Shown piece after piece: positions 45,976 through 57,500 of a stretch of DNA of 64,000 bases. This stretch comes from Stenocarpella maydis (taxonomy: Eukaryota; Ascomycota; Sordariomycetes; Diaporthales; Diaporthaceae): the NCBI GenBank assembly GCA_002270565.1, contig NQMI01000021.1, forward strand, positions 288,823 to 352,822. The letters run 5' to 3'. Both the position numbers and the translations under genes were made by a program. The notes below the pieces were generated by a model. The model ran no database searches. It was not told the origin of the DNA and saw nothing but the letters and a program-made list of their open reading frames with translations. Within the stretch, counting starts at the first letter, position 1, and every line of letters starts with the position of its first letter.

Positions 45976-48900
45976 GTCTTGTGGGGACGCCTTGGTCGTT
46001 AGGGACAGGCTTGGGGGCAAGACTATATTCATGTATCATGCGGCTGTCAAGCGTGGCTGGCTGGTGGGCCTCTTGGGTGCCGGATTTGCCGCGCTAAGCT
46101 GGATCGGTCAGGGATTCTGGGAGACGGGCCAATCCGGTGTAGTGCTCGCGCTGGGGTCAGCCGTGGGCAATGGGAGGCGTGTGGCGCGGTGGAACGTTTT
46201 GGTGGTTCGTCAGTCGTCGCGTATCAAGATACCGTGTGCAGAAAAGGCATGGGCGCGCAGGATTTTCCTCTCTTTTTCTTTTCCACCTTCGCGCCTCCCG
46301 CGCAAAGAGCGGTGACAACACCATCTTTCCCGCCCCTGACTCTGGCCATTCATGTGTTGGTGTGGGCCTCGCCGTACGGGTGGTGAGGATCCAGAAGCTT
46401 AGCGCGCATTTCGACATGAACGCACAAAGCACCATGCACGACACAACTTGAAAATACTGGGCGTGAATCCCTGGCTGGCTCGAAGCTGCTGCTGCCTCTT
46501 GGTCGCCTCGTACGAGGATCACGTCTCGTGAGGCCTGGGAGGCAAATAACGACCTCTTATGTGAAACCGTACCATGGGACGCCGGAATCCCACTCTTGAC
46601 TTCTCAATACTCCCAGAAGCCACCTGCTCTCACAAGCCGCAGGGTTCAGACTATTGTTCCGCTTTTGGGGGTCCCACGGGGACAGGCCAAATCCACCGCT
46701 CCCCTGCAAACCGCCGGGGACAGCCGACCACGATGAGGCTTGGTGGAGAGACGGGTCCATCTTCGGGATCGCCAGACTGACTCGTCTCTTTTGTGCAGCC
46801 TGCACCTCGGAGCTTTTTGCATGGTGCAAGTTGGAACTGATTGATCTCGACCGTTTTGCCAGACCGTCAGGACCGTATCGTCTCTGAGGTGGGCCCTGCT
46901 GGTGCATGGGAAGGGTGATGTGAGACCAGTGGGGGGGAGAAATCATCATCGTCGTCAACCCAGCTCGAACCCCCCTGTTCCTGCCACCAGCACCTGGCAA
47001 TGCCGCTCTTCATCTTCACCTGCATCGCCCTGCACACGCGCGACGTGCCGATCGACGCGGCAGACGACCTCGGTTAATCACGGGCAGCGCTGCTTCCGGG
47101 CGAGTGGAGCGGTTATCATCATCACCATCACCACCACCACGAGGCTGGCGGTTTGCCCCTCCCAGCTCCACACAAGGCAATACGTTCAGCCTTGCCAGCA
47201 AGCCAACCAGCTGCTGTCGCCGCCACCATTTCTCCCCTCCGGCCGTCCTTGTTCCTGGACGAACCCTTGGCATCGTCCCTGACTTGGCTCCACCAGCCGA
47301 GCCAAAGGTCTCGTCGTCGACATCTGCTGCTTGCCCGGGACTGACTCGACACAATAGGTCTGAACCCCCCCCCCAAAAAACCAAAAAAAAAACGACGCGC
47401 CCCCAATCCGAGTCGGGGGGATTGACGAGCAGATACGATGGGACACGGCGATAACCAGTAGGCCTATTCATTTCAAGACGGAGGAAGGCTCTTTACCCCT
47501 TCTCGACGTCGCATCAAATGAGGTAGGATCGGCACCGCAGCCGACCTCAATTGCGATGGGCTCAACCCACAAAAATGCTCATCAGCTCGACATTGCGCCA
47601 TCGGATGCCACGTGTGGGGTCTGGTCGTGCACCTCGCCCGCTCGCCTACGAAGATAATTCTATATCCGGACTCGTGTAATCGTGCTAATAATGAGCGCCC
47701 ACACGGGCTGGCTCGTGCCCCACTGCTGGGCCCGGTTCTCTCACGGGTAAGATAGCTGCCGGCTATCAAACGGCGGGTTTCTGCTCTTGACCAAGCCCGG
47801 ACCCATCATGACGGCATGTGAGTAATGGCACGCATGATGTTTCTTTGCTCGAAACAATCCTGCCTGGGCTGTCCGACTCAGTACAGGGTGGGATACAGCG
47901 GTCGGCGCCTTGTTTGGTAAGGCTGAGCCCCGTCTCAGATAGAACATCGCCGCGAGACGCCGCGGGTCCTGGCAGCCGCTAGTTGACAGCTGAGAGAACC
48001 ATGCATAATAATGAGCGCCGTAATGCAGAACTATTTCAGGACAGTGATCTCCAAATAGTATCTTCGGCCTAACACAAAACACAAAAATGACAACCGTTTC
48101 AATTGATGGCCGGACTTGGGAACTGGTGACTCAACCGACTGAATTAGGTGCCTCGGGGTTTACGGTGGAACGTGTCCAGCTGTGGCTCACAGGAGCCAGT
48201 GTAATCCTCAGCACTTTCTGAAAACTGCTTGGACAACACATGAGGATGTTTCGTAGTGCCGCCATCGATGTTATATGCTCATGTGAGCACAGAACTCTTA
48301 CCGAGGTCAAGACCAGGCCGAGCCAAATGAAGGCGACGAATTACTTTTCACCTTGTACACTTTACCACGCCATGTATAAAACCATTGACATCGAGCAGAT
48401 CCACAGCCTACTCATGTCAAATGGCTTCAATGCCTAGCCCAAGGCTCTGGTTGCCACCCTCGTCATCGTTCTGTTCTTCCATGTTTATAACTTGCCAACG
48501 CAGCGAAGGGTGGACTCGGGGTTTGAAATTGAGGGACTGGGCCTTCAATGGGCATGTTTGAAGCACCAATCATGCTTTGTTCGAGGCTTTTGGGGGTCTA
48601 CTGAGGTGTGCACTCGGTGCGGCTGAACAACAATCTTTGTGCTTGAATCCAGGGTTTCAAGAGATCCTCGATGCATAGTTGGACTTTCCTGGTGCCATAG
48701 TAGTCACCGTTGGATTTCTGTTGCTTTTCCTTATCTTCCTCGGCAAGATTGTCTTGTAAATTCTTCTGGGGTGGCCGTGGTATCAAAGGCAGCGCGCGAT
48801 TGGGTACTGGGCTTTCGAAGTCGGCCATCAGAGGCCAAGCTCAGTTTCTGCCGCGGCAGGATGGCTCCCACGAGCGAGGCTGTATTTTGATGCTTCCCCC

Positions 48901-50904
48901 TCTTACCCCTGATATGATTTTCATGCATCTAGGCATATTTGGTAACTACTGGCTAAGTTGTATCTACTGAGAGCACTTACGGTAGTTGACGTGGTCGCGA
49001 TGCTGTGTTGTGGCTGTTCCTGAATGACCTGCTGGGCAATACCTCTAGCTTGTTGCAGCCTTGGTATAACATATTTGATGACATCGTAATTCAATTTTTC
49101 TGTTTGTTTTGCCCTCCCTTTGGAGGCTGTATGAGTCACATACAACTTATACAGGCTGTGTGGTCATGAAACGGGATCATGGCTCTACTGAACATGTATG
49201 CCTGAGTGGGTCAGCAGACCACTTCAAGGTTTAGATACAACTAATCCATAAATTACCCATTGGTTTTTTTTTTTAATCGTTTCTCCTCTTGAAATGGGTC
49301 ACAGCAATTAAAGCCTTCACTCGGATGAGATACTGTAACATATGGTACAGGTATATATAATTAAGCGCAGACGGGAGTACCCTAAGCTTGTAAGGGGCGC
49401 TCACGGCCGTGCAAGAGTTTCGTAGCAGATTTTCGCTTCCATCGCCCCCATACTCGATTTGTAAATGTTAGATAATACATTGGTCTGGGGCAAGAGAAGA
49501 GATGTACCGCCCTCGCCCCCTGTCCCCCCAGAAAGACCTTGTCTTTCGTCTCAGAGGGACCTCCAGGGTGTCACAGTTGAGAGCTGTTCCTCGCAAGCGC
49601 TTCTGTCGGCTCCTGTAACTGCACCAGCCCCTGCCACTACATGATTGCCCACTCTGGGGGGTATATATGGCTTAGATCCGCAGTCATTACGGCCTGTTTC
49701 ATCTCCTTTCATTAGCACCAATAATTCTCATTGCACAGCTACATATACTTACTTCGGGTTACTCCCGTCAGCGCTTATCCCTGGGCACGCTTTGTGGGAG
49801 AACCCTCGCCCGGCTGACAATTAAATTGCGGCTCCTCAGGAACGAGTCGGTACCCTCCCTTGAGCCTGCGGAGGCCATGGAGTATTGGGTTTAGTGAAGC
49901 ACACCCGATTTCTTGTATGACAAGCACATCCACGGCTCCAGGAACAATGGGGGCTCACCCCCAAGTATTAAAGACCACTGATGTTTTCTGGCCCCATATT
50001 TCTTCATCCTGTTTTTGCCTTCAGTTGAGAACAGAGAGCAAGGTTTGGGGGGCAATCGGGATAACAAAAGAAGAAAAGACGGCCAAGCGAATCTTCCATA
50101 CAAGATTTTCCATGCCTACCAACCTCAAATTTTGTGCCAGCCAATTGTAGGATTACCAAATAAGGGTATATTTATCTAAAACTATGTCCCCAAGAGCTGG
50201 TAATCAGCTTCATTGGTCTCAGAATGAAATTTTATCCTGGTAAGACAGCTACAGTCACATGCTTCTCAAATGGCAGTGGGGAAAGCTCGAAAGAAGAAGT
50301 AACTATGAATACAAGAGATCACCGATAGAAACTACTAGTAAAATTAATTCATGGCTACCGAATAAGAATGAGTGTTTCCCATCATAAGAGTGGAGGGGTC
50401 CTGTCCTGGGAGTTTGAAGGGCAGATCAGCATCTGGCATGGGCGATTAGAATGCTTATCTAAGTAGGGTAAGCTATATCAGACTGGATCCCACCACAGCA
50501 GAGGGACTTATCATGCATGATAGGATTATACAGCAAAACTCTCTTGGTTAAGAAATTGCCGGTATCAATGTTCAGCCTACATGTCCTTCTGCCCAGGCGC
50601 AGAAGCAAAGTATGCCTCATTACAGGCACTGTCGAGCAGGGTGGTCTGAGGTCCTCGGCATGAGTCAAGGGAATTATGGTATTCATAGGAAGTGGAGAAG
50701 AGTGGTGATGGCTCTGGGAGTAGTTGCAGCTTGATACGAGGCCAGCAGGACAGGAGTGAGCCGCAGACCATATCTTAACAGCATGGGTGGGGAATAAAAG
50801 GCAGTCACACCAACAGTCATTCAGGAATGGCTGCAGCCTCTTGTGGATTTGAAGGGAGAGTAATAACGAAAAAGGAAACAGAAAGTGAGAGACCAAAAAA
50901 GGAC
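45976..50904. other. Gene-poor, increasingly AT-rich region
   Basis: No supportable gene. From about 48.0 kb the sequence becomes AT-rich with many TA steps, unlike the GC-rich surroundings, as expected for old degenerate repeat DNA. Minus-strand ORFs at 48598-48828 and 48921-49145 have protein-like composition and may be parts of one decayed gene, but no family was recognised. A tRNA-like fragment near 48115-48160 was considered and rejected. Confidence 0.4.
48598..49145 (-). pseudogene. Unidentified decayed coding remnant (possible)
   Basis: Two minus-strand frames face the same way. The upstream one contains KLNYDVIKYVIPRLQQARG and ends at an ACC/GTAAGT junction that looks like a splice donor (about 48981). 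The downstream one contains PVPNRALPLIPRPPQKN and a lysine/glutamate-rich stretch. No acceptor joins them cleanly in frame and stops intervene. Composition suggests former coding sequence, but I cannot name a family. Confidence 0.22.
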
Positions 50905-50910
50905 AAAAAA
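50905..50910 (-). terminator. Pol III T-run terminator of initiator tRNA-Met
   Basis: Six T on the minus strand lie 11 bases past the tRNA 3' end, and a second T6 follows at 50895-50900. This is the expected polymerase III stop signal. Confidence 0.8.
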
Positions 50911-50921
50911 GTACTGTGTTG

Positions 50922-51051
50922 TAGCTATGACTGGTTTCGATCCAGCGACCTCCGGGTTATGAGCCCGGCGCCTGTTATGTTTGTTAGCTCAATGTTGCTG
51001 ATAATTTTCTTGATTGCAAGTCAACTCACTCTTCCCCTGAGCTACATAGCT
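50922..51051 (-). tRNA. Initiator tRNA-Met(CAT), split in the D-arm
   Basis: The minus-strand acceptor AGCTATG pairs perfectly with CATAGCT, followed by discriminator A. After removal of the internal 58 nt the D-arm is GCTC-AGGGGAA-GAGC. The anticodon arm is CCGGG-CTCATAA-CCCGG, the variable loop AGGTC, and the T-arm GCTGG-ATCGAAA-CCAGT. Features typical of eukaryotic initiators are all present: an A1-T72 pair, A54 and A60 in the T loop (ATCGAAA), and three consecutive G-C pairs at the base of the anticodon stem. Compared with the usual fungal initiator, the acceptor and D-stem appear changed in compensating pairs, so the fold is kept. Without removing the insert, the D-stem and the base before the anticodon stem are destroyed. 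The A box (TAGCTCAGGGG) lies wholly upstream of the insert. The B box is GGATCGAAACC. Confidence 0.88.
50972..51029 (-). other. mRNA-type (GT-AG) intron inside initiator tRNA-Met
   Basis: 58 nt starting GTGAGT and ending ATAACAG, with GCTAAC whose branch A (50984) is 12 nt from the final G. It interrupts the 3' strand of the D-stem (GA|GC), far from the canonical 37/38 site. The junction can slide by one base because G follows on both sides. The segment also contains a small TTGA-CTTGCAA-TCAA hairpin that mimics an anticodon arm, probably by chance. Confidence 0.75.
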
Positions 51052-51771
51052 GTTGGGGGGTGGAATAATTGGATTTCTAAGTATGAGGGTTGAGAAGCAG
51101 AAATTTTTCTTTGAGTGAGTCACATAGTTCGGTTTACCGAGGAACCGCTGTGGGTTCCAGGCAAGCCTCCAAACCACTCACCATCCAATCACACCCACTT
51201 TCCCCACATCCTCAAGAATGCAGACTCTCAGACATATACCAGGTGAAAAGCCCCTGTCGGTGCCCTAGTAGCTATTCGTCTGAGTATTTAGGGCTCGGGA
51301 TAGAAATAGACGTGGAGAGGGTTCGCTCTCATCACTCACTCCTCTAGCGAACCCCCTCCACGCCACCCAGTAGGGCCCTCCATATATACCTAGGGGATGG
51401 ACCCAGAGGATGGACCTCTATATACCTAGGGGGAGGGCTCTCCTTCCTACGGCCCCTAGGCCCCTCTGGGGTTAGGGTTTCCTAACAGATTAATTAATGT
51501 ATTATTACTAACTAATTAGAGGCTGAATTCTGGCAAACCGTCTGGGCGTGTGGTGTTAAGATTCTGTTTATAGATTATTCTGGATGAATAGCACATGTCC
51601 TCCTGAATATAACATCACCACCATACCCCTAGTCGCGTGCAGCGCAGACATTCAATATGCATCCGATTCCTATAGTTGTCTACCGCGCCTCTGGGCCCGC
51701 ACAGCAGGACAATTATGACAAAACCCTCCCCGGATGCTGATATTCTCCTGCAACTGATCTCTCTCCCTCTC
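51052..51771. other. AT-rich flank between tRNA-Met and Coy1
   Basis: No gene. It contains the inverted repeat at 51311-51362, two copies of a TATATACCTAGGGG element near 51382 and 51421, a telomere-like GGTTAGGGTTT at 51470-51480, and AT-rich sequence that forms the 3' flank of the Coy1 gene. Confidence 0.5.
51311..51362. repeat. 17-bp inverted repeat (hairpin)
   Basis: CGTGGAGAGGGTTCGCT (51311-51327) and AGCGAACCCCCTCCACG (51346-51362) are complementary with a single mismatch and an 18-nt loop. It could be a hairpin or the inner part of a transposon terminal repeat. No partner copy was noticed elsewhere in the window. Confidence 0.8.
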
Positions 51772-54119
51772 TCACGGCTTACCATCGAAAGCACCCTCCT
51801 TCCAGTTCCCATGCCCCGTCCCACCAGCCCCAGCAATACTCCCGCCGCCACTTCCACCGGCCGCGAGCGCCGCGGCGGCGGCCGTCTGTCCAAAGTTGGT
51901 GGCCTGCTGGTCCACGTCCGATGATCCCATATAATACAGCGAGAAGAACACCAACAGGTGCAGCGCGACACAGTACGCCGCGAACAGGTTTCGGCTCGTC
52001 CTGGATGCCAACACCATCCTCGTCACCGAGTAGACCATCCTCTCCGGGAAGCTCATGCGCTTGTACGCGCGCGCCGACTCCCTCCCGCGGAACGCCGCGA
52101 ACGGGCTAATGTTGGACTCATAAGCCACGCGGTACCGGTCCATCCCGCCCGACCCGCCGCCGCCCCCTCCGATAGTCACCGTTGAGGGGTTGGGGTTATT
52201 GGCGTATGACGAGGATGAGGTCACCGCAGCGGCGCTGTTGTTGCTGCTGCGGTTGTACGACGACACGTAGCGAGTCTTCTCGTAGAGATTCAGGTTGTCC
52301 TTCTGGAGCGCGGCGATCTCCTGCCTGAGCTGGGAGACGCTGCGGTGTGTTTCTGAAAGTTCTTGTTCCAGCTGGGCGTTGCGCTTCTTGAAGCGGTCCC
52401 TCTGCGCCGTGATCATGGGCAGGATCCCTGAGCCCCCGCCCACCGGCTCGCCGCCCGAGTCTCGCGGGTGGAAGCCGCTAATAATAGAGGACGTGGGTGA
52501 CGTACGGCCTCCCCCACCCCTGCGTCCCGGTGCCATGGACGGCGCGTATCTGCTCACGTACGTGCCCGCCACCGACGCCCCTGACGGGAAGGCATTGGCA
52601 TGCTCCGACTGGATGGTCGCAAGATCGTTCTCCAGCTTCTCGTTCAGGTTCTGGGACTTCTCGAGCTCCGCGTTGGTCCGGGACATCTCTTCCGACAGCT
52701 CCGACAGCCTGCTCTGGAGGTCCTGGTGAGAGACCCGTAGTATCGTCAGCTCCTCACTCAGCTTCTTGTTCCGTGCCAGGAGGAGCTGCTCCAGGGTATC
52801 CCCCTTGGCTTTCGCCGCCTCCCCGTTGTGGTCATCTATACGATCCTTGGTCTCATCATCATCGCCGGTCGAAAACTCGATGCTCTTGAGTACTTCCAGT
52901 TCCTGCTTGATATCGTCGTAATCGACCCATTTCTGTACCTTCGCCTTCAACGCGTCCCGGTCTTCCCTTAACGAGCTCACCTCCCTTTCTAGCGCGCGCA
53001 GCTTCGCATCAAGGTCTCGCCTGAGGGACTCCTTTTCTACCCTCGAGGCGTCCAGTTTCCGTATCAGAGATGAGTTTTCGGATCTCACGCGCATGTAACC
53101 AGGATCGTCCTCCAGAGATGTGGCTTGTTGGCTAGGCACCTGTGACTTGGCCTGCGCAAGCTCGAGTCGCATTTGCTCGTTCCGCGCCTCGACCTCGGCT
53201 AATCTCATGCTCGTTCGTTCCAGGTCCGACTGGACCATCTCGAGCTCGGCGCTCGTTACATGGCCTCTGGGCACGTCCTCGTCATCCTCAGACTTCCCGA
53301 GGCGCTGGTTGACTTCGTAGCTGGCCTTGACCTCGTTCAGCAGGCGCTCCTGGTTCTCGACCTTGTCTTCCAGTGTCTTCTCCTTGGCCGCCCAGTTGTC
53401 CTTCTTCTCGTCCAGCACCGCGATCCAGGACGACTCCACCTCCTTCACCCTGCTTTCCAGGGTATCCTCTAGCTGTCTCCGGGCCTCCCTTTCCGACTGT
53501 AACCTCGATTCAGTGTCTTCCAGCTGTGACGTGAGCTCCGCCACTGAGCCCTGCAGACGCTGGTTCTCTTCCGTGACTTTCGGGAGCGTCTCCTCGGACA
53601 CAAGCATCGAGTCGACAGCGGCTTCGAGTAGTGGGTACGGATCCGGTGCATCGGAGAGCGAGGTGTAGGCTTGGAGAAATGCCGAGTTGACCGACTTGGA
53701 GTGGTTCGTCAACAGGTCGATGAATGTTTGGTAGGCTGCCAACACGTCAGAATCAGGCCCACAACGGCGGCACGGCGGTTCCGGCACCTTTCAGGAGCCC
53801 CTTTATCTCCGACAGCTTGGTGGCATCATCCAGCTTCCTGAAGTCTTTGGTCTTCTGAGCCAGATCCTTCCTCTGCACAGTTGAATCCCGTTGGTACGTC
53901 ACAATCTCGGACGCCGTGTTGTCGAGGCCGGAGACCAGGGTGGTCATGTCGATATCTAGAGCACAAACCCGTCAGCTACGCACGGGCTGGTGTCTGAGGA
54001 AGGCTTGGTGAGCAGCACGTACTCCTCCATGCCGAGATGGCGGCCTGAAACTTGTTCGTGGAGTCGGCCGGGGCAGCCCCGGGCCCCAAGGGAGGTTGGT
54101 CGTTCGTCGGCTCGGCCAT
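51772..54119 (-). CDS. COY1: Golgi coiled-coil protein CASP/Coy1
   Basis: Three exons, 54119-54023, 53955-53788 and 53735-51772, give 2229 nt and 742 residues. The N terminus contains the family blocks ISAWRNIDMTTLVSGLD, STVQRKDLAQKTKDFRKLDD and, after intron 2, AYQTFIDLLTNHSKSVNSAF. The middle (about 100-540) is long coiled coil. The C terminus has one membrane anchor (about 671-691) with the Tyr and His spaced as in CASP transmembrane domains (AYCVALH), then a Gly/Ala-rich lumenal tail. CASP/Coy1 is a tail-anchored golgin that takes part in intra-Golgi retrograde vesicle tethering with the COG complex and SNAREs. The introns (67 and 52 nt) restore the family sequence exactly. A GGTAAGC at the stop could be a donor giving a slightly different last few residues. 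The gene is divergent from Vps3. Confidence 0.93.
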
Positions 54120-54590
54120 TGTTGTTGTGCTGCAAGCATGCATCAGACGAGGGAGAGGTCAGCGGCGCAAGAGCTGGAGCTCATGGCAAGCGTGGGGGTC
54201 ACAGGAGGGGCTGGGGCACCGTTGTTGGATGCAGGTTGAGGGTGATGTGTTATTTCAGGTCGGTTCAGAATACTAGGCATCTACTCAAGTGCGGAGCGTA
54301 AGCCGCAGAGGAACGTGGCAGCGGCCGATCCGGGGAACGTCACAGGGGTCCTCCTCTTTTCCAGGGAGACAAGGCACTGTGTACTCGGTACACTATGTAG
54401 TATCTGCAGGCCGAGCCAAGCTTCTGGCGGGCAGGCAACGGTGCCACACAGCCCATCGGGAGCTCGCCCTGCCAGCCCACCTCGCATTGCATGACCCATC
54501 AGCCCGACCGACCGCGCCGCGACCCTTGACCCCAGAGCTTCGTGCCTATTGTCACCGGCCTTATAATGGTTACAGAGTGCCTGCGATGAC
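54120..54590. promoter_or_regulatory. Shared divergent promoter region of COY1 and VPS3
   Basis: 471 bases separate the two start codons. A GTACTCGGTACACTATGTAGTA-like palindromic stretch near 54380-54403 resembles motifs seen in other intergenic regions of this window. No specific factor site can be named. Confidence 0.45.
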
Positions 54591-57500
54591 ATGAGCGGCC
54601 TGGAAATGGGCTTCGACGGCCGAGCGGGCCACGACAAAGCAGAATCCAGCCCCGGCGCACAGCGGCATCCGGCGACTGGGCCCTTCGTGTTGCGCACGCT
54701 GCTCGAGCATGTGCCCTTATCCGAGGACGGGGACAACGACGACGTCAGGATCAACTTTGTCGAATATCTTGGTATGACTGTCCGGATATCTCTGGTCTAG
54801 CCATTGGCTCATGCTGACTGTTACTGCTTTTCAGGCGGCAACCTCTACATAGGCACCTCTGCCTCGGAACTCCTCCACTTCGTCCAGATCCCGCCTGACC
54901 CCGCCGACAAGACCGGACAGCCAGTCTTCATCCTTGCCTCGAGGTTGCGTCCGACATATATCGAGAGCTCAGTTGCCGGCAATGCCAGGCCCGGGGTGCA
55001 GCAGATCCTCTTGCTGTCCAGGGTCCAGAAGGCATGCGTGCTATGCAATAACACCGTCACGTTCTACTCCCTGCCGGAGCTCAGCCCTGTCTTCGGAACA
55101 GTGCGGGTCAAGAACTGCTACTGGATTGGAGGCTTGGATCTGAACATCGCAGAGGGCGATGATGACCATGATGATGGGCGCCCCAGCGGGGAGACCGTCT
55201 TGCTGTCTCTTGCCCGCAAGATCCAGGTCGTCCGGGTGGGTGAGGACGCCAGGGTGTTCAAGGTGAGATCCCGAGAATCGAAAATGTCTGGATGAAGCTT
55301 GCACGTGTGTGCTGACATCGGCGAAGCAAATCGACTTCGCTGGCAGCACGATATCGGTCCGGAGAGACTCGATAGCATGCGTGGCCGATTCGAGGAATTA
55401 CGCTCTCTTGGATGTAACCCGCCAGCTCAAAATCCCACTGATGGCCATCTCCTCCCTTGACGATTCACAGCCGAATATGGGCCAGGCTCAGAACATTGCT
55501 GGAAACTCCGAGGTTGGTATCCTGCGCAGCGCTTCTTCGGCCCAGAACAGACCTTCAAGCTCGGGTGCCAATGACGGCCACGGCCATGGGCGGAGCACCA
55601 GTCTGGGGAACTTCATGTCACAGGCAATCAAGAGGCAGAACAACGCCGAAGGTTACGACTCGGACCATCAAGGATCCGACACTCCCCAACGATCAGGAAG
55701 CCCCGATAAGCAATCCGCCCAGGACCCGGCCTCGAAGGACAAGTCGCTGCCCAGCCCTCCAAGCGGCGCGGCGCTAGCTACCAAGCCGCCCTCTGCGGCT
55801 CCGGTGATCCTCAAGGCACATATCGTATCACCCACATCAGAAGAATTCCTTCTGGTGACAGGCACTGGGCCTCATGATCCTGGCATCGGCATCTTTGTTA
55901 ATCTTGATGGTGACCCTACGAGGCCCACTCTGGAATTCGACAGATATCCCAAGGAGATAGTTGTCGATGGTGGAGTTGCGGACTTGTCATCTCCGCGGCC
56001 ATCCATGGGCGAAGAAGAAGAGGGATATGTCCTTGCGTCAATGACCAAGGAGTTTGAGGATGGACTGCACAACGGCCTTGAGATACAGCGCTGGGACTTG
56101 AACGTTGGTGAGGAAGCACATATCAAGTATTGGCTGGAGGTACCTCCTACCGAGCCCTCCAGATCCCCAAACGATGCCAAGACGCCTCCACTTGGTATCA
56201 AGTCGCTCAGGGGGACAGAGGAGTCTAATCTCCAAGAAGTAGTGGACAAGCTTTGCCAAAAGAAGTTCTCCCCGTTCTCTGGCAGTCAGCTTGAGTCATC
56301 GGCAATGTCACTCAGAAGCTTGGACTCTCGGACCGCCCTCTCGATGGAGAGAGTCTCTAAAGAGAGGGGACTATTCGAAAGGGATGACGACGAGTCTCCG
56401 TTACCTGAAGGCTGGGAAGCCACGAGGAACGCAGAAGAGCAAGGCTTTGCCAAGCGATTTGCCAGGACAACCTCCCGCCTCGCGGTGTGGTCTGGTAATC
56501 GCATATGGTGGGCGGTCAGGAACCCATTACTCCTGCAGCTCGATGCGAAGATTGTGTGCTCAGCCATGGAGGCCCATGAAGCACCGCATACCACGGAAGA
56601 ACGCCGTGAGCTGTTTTCGATCCTGGCAACAATCAGGGGGAGAGATGCCAGAACCGAACTCGAGTTCATGACGTTCAGTTATATCAAACAGAGGGCAAGC
56701 GTGCTTCTGTTCACAAGCTTCCTGCACTCGGGGGAGATACCTTTCCCGCCTGAGCTTAAGGCTATGGAGGAGGTCCTCCTAGACTCGAGCTTGGACCCAA
56801 GAGTGGTTCTGGGCCTGATCCCAGGCCTGCGCAACGAGATAATCGAGACGAGGAAGGGCATCTGGATATTTGGCGGTGTCAAAGCAAGCGTTGAGAGGTA
56901 CATGGCCTCTGAGAAGTTCAGTCAGCTGGGCCAGAACTTGGACAGTCTAGGGCAGAGGACCCTCCTATTTGTCAAATCATACCTCTGGGGCGTCCGGCGC
57001 AAGAAAGGCATGGCAAGTACAGCCAACGCGGGTGAAGTGTTCAGGACCGTGGACGCTGCGCTACTTGTGGTTCTGTTGGAGCTTGACAAGGACTCCCCGA
57101 GGGGCATCGGCAGGAATGGCAGTGTTCGGTCGGAGCTCTACGAGCTGGTGGACAAGGGCGTTGACTGTTTTGACCGGGCTGTGGACCTGCTCGAGCATTA
57201 CAACCGTCTCTTCGTGTTGAGCAGGCTATATCAGAGTCGCAAGATGTCAGCAGACGTCTTGGCAACGTGGAGGCGCATCATCGAAGGCGAGCAAGACAAC
57301 GGCGACGAGTTCCGAGATGGTGAGATGCGTGTGCGCGAATATCTTTCCAAAATCAGCAGCCAAGCTCTCGTGCAAGAGTATGGAGTGTGGCTTGCGAATC
57401 GCAACCCGAAGCTTGGTGTGCAGGTCTTTGCAGACAAGGGCCGCGCCCCCAAGTTTGAGCCAGCGCATGTCGTCGGCATCCTGCGCGAGCAAGCACCTGA

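Noticed and set aside
45992..46315. Plus-strand ORF with a hydrophobic stretch next to tRNA-Lys
   Set aside because: The hydrophobic segment alone is weak evidence. There is no family match, and the start lies just beside the tRNA.
48113..48165. tRNA-like segment on the minus strand (D-arm-like TTCAGTCGGTTGAG)
   Set aside because: Only the D-arm resembles a tRNA. Anticodon and T stems do not pair and no acceptor stem closes.
50827..51093. Plus-strand ORF over the tRNA-Met gene
   Set aside because: It is antisense to a well-folded tRNA gene; the apparent protein is accidental.
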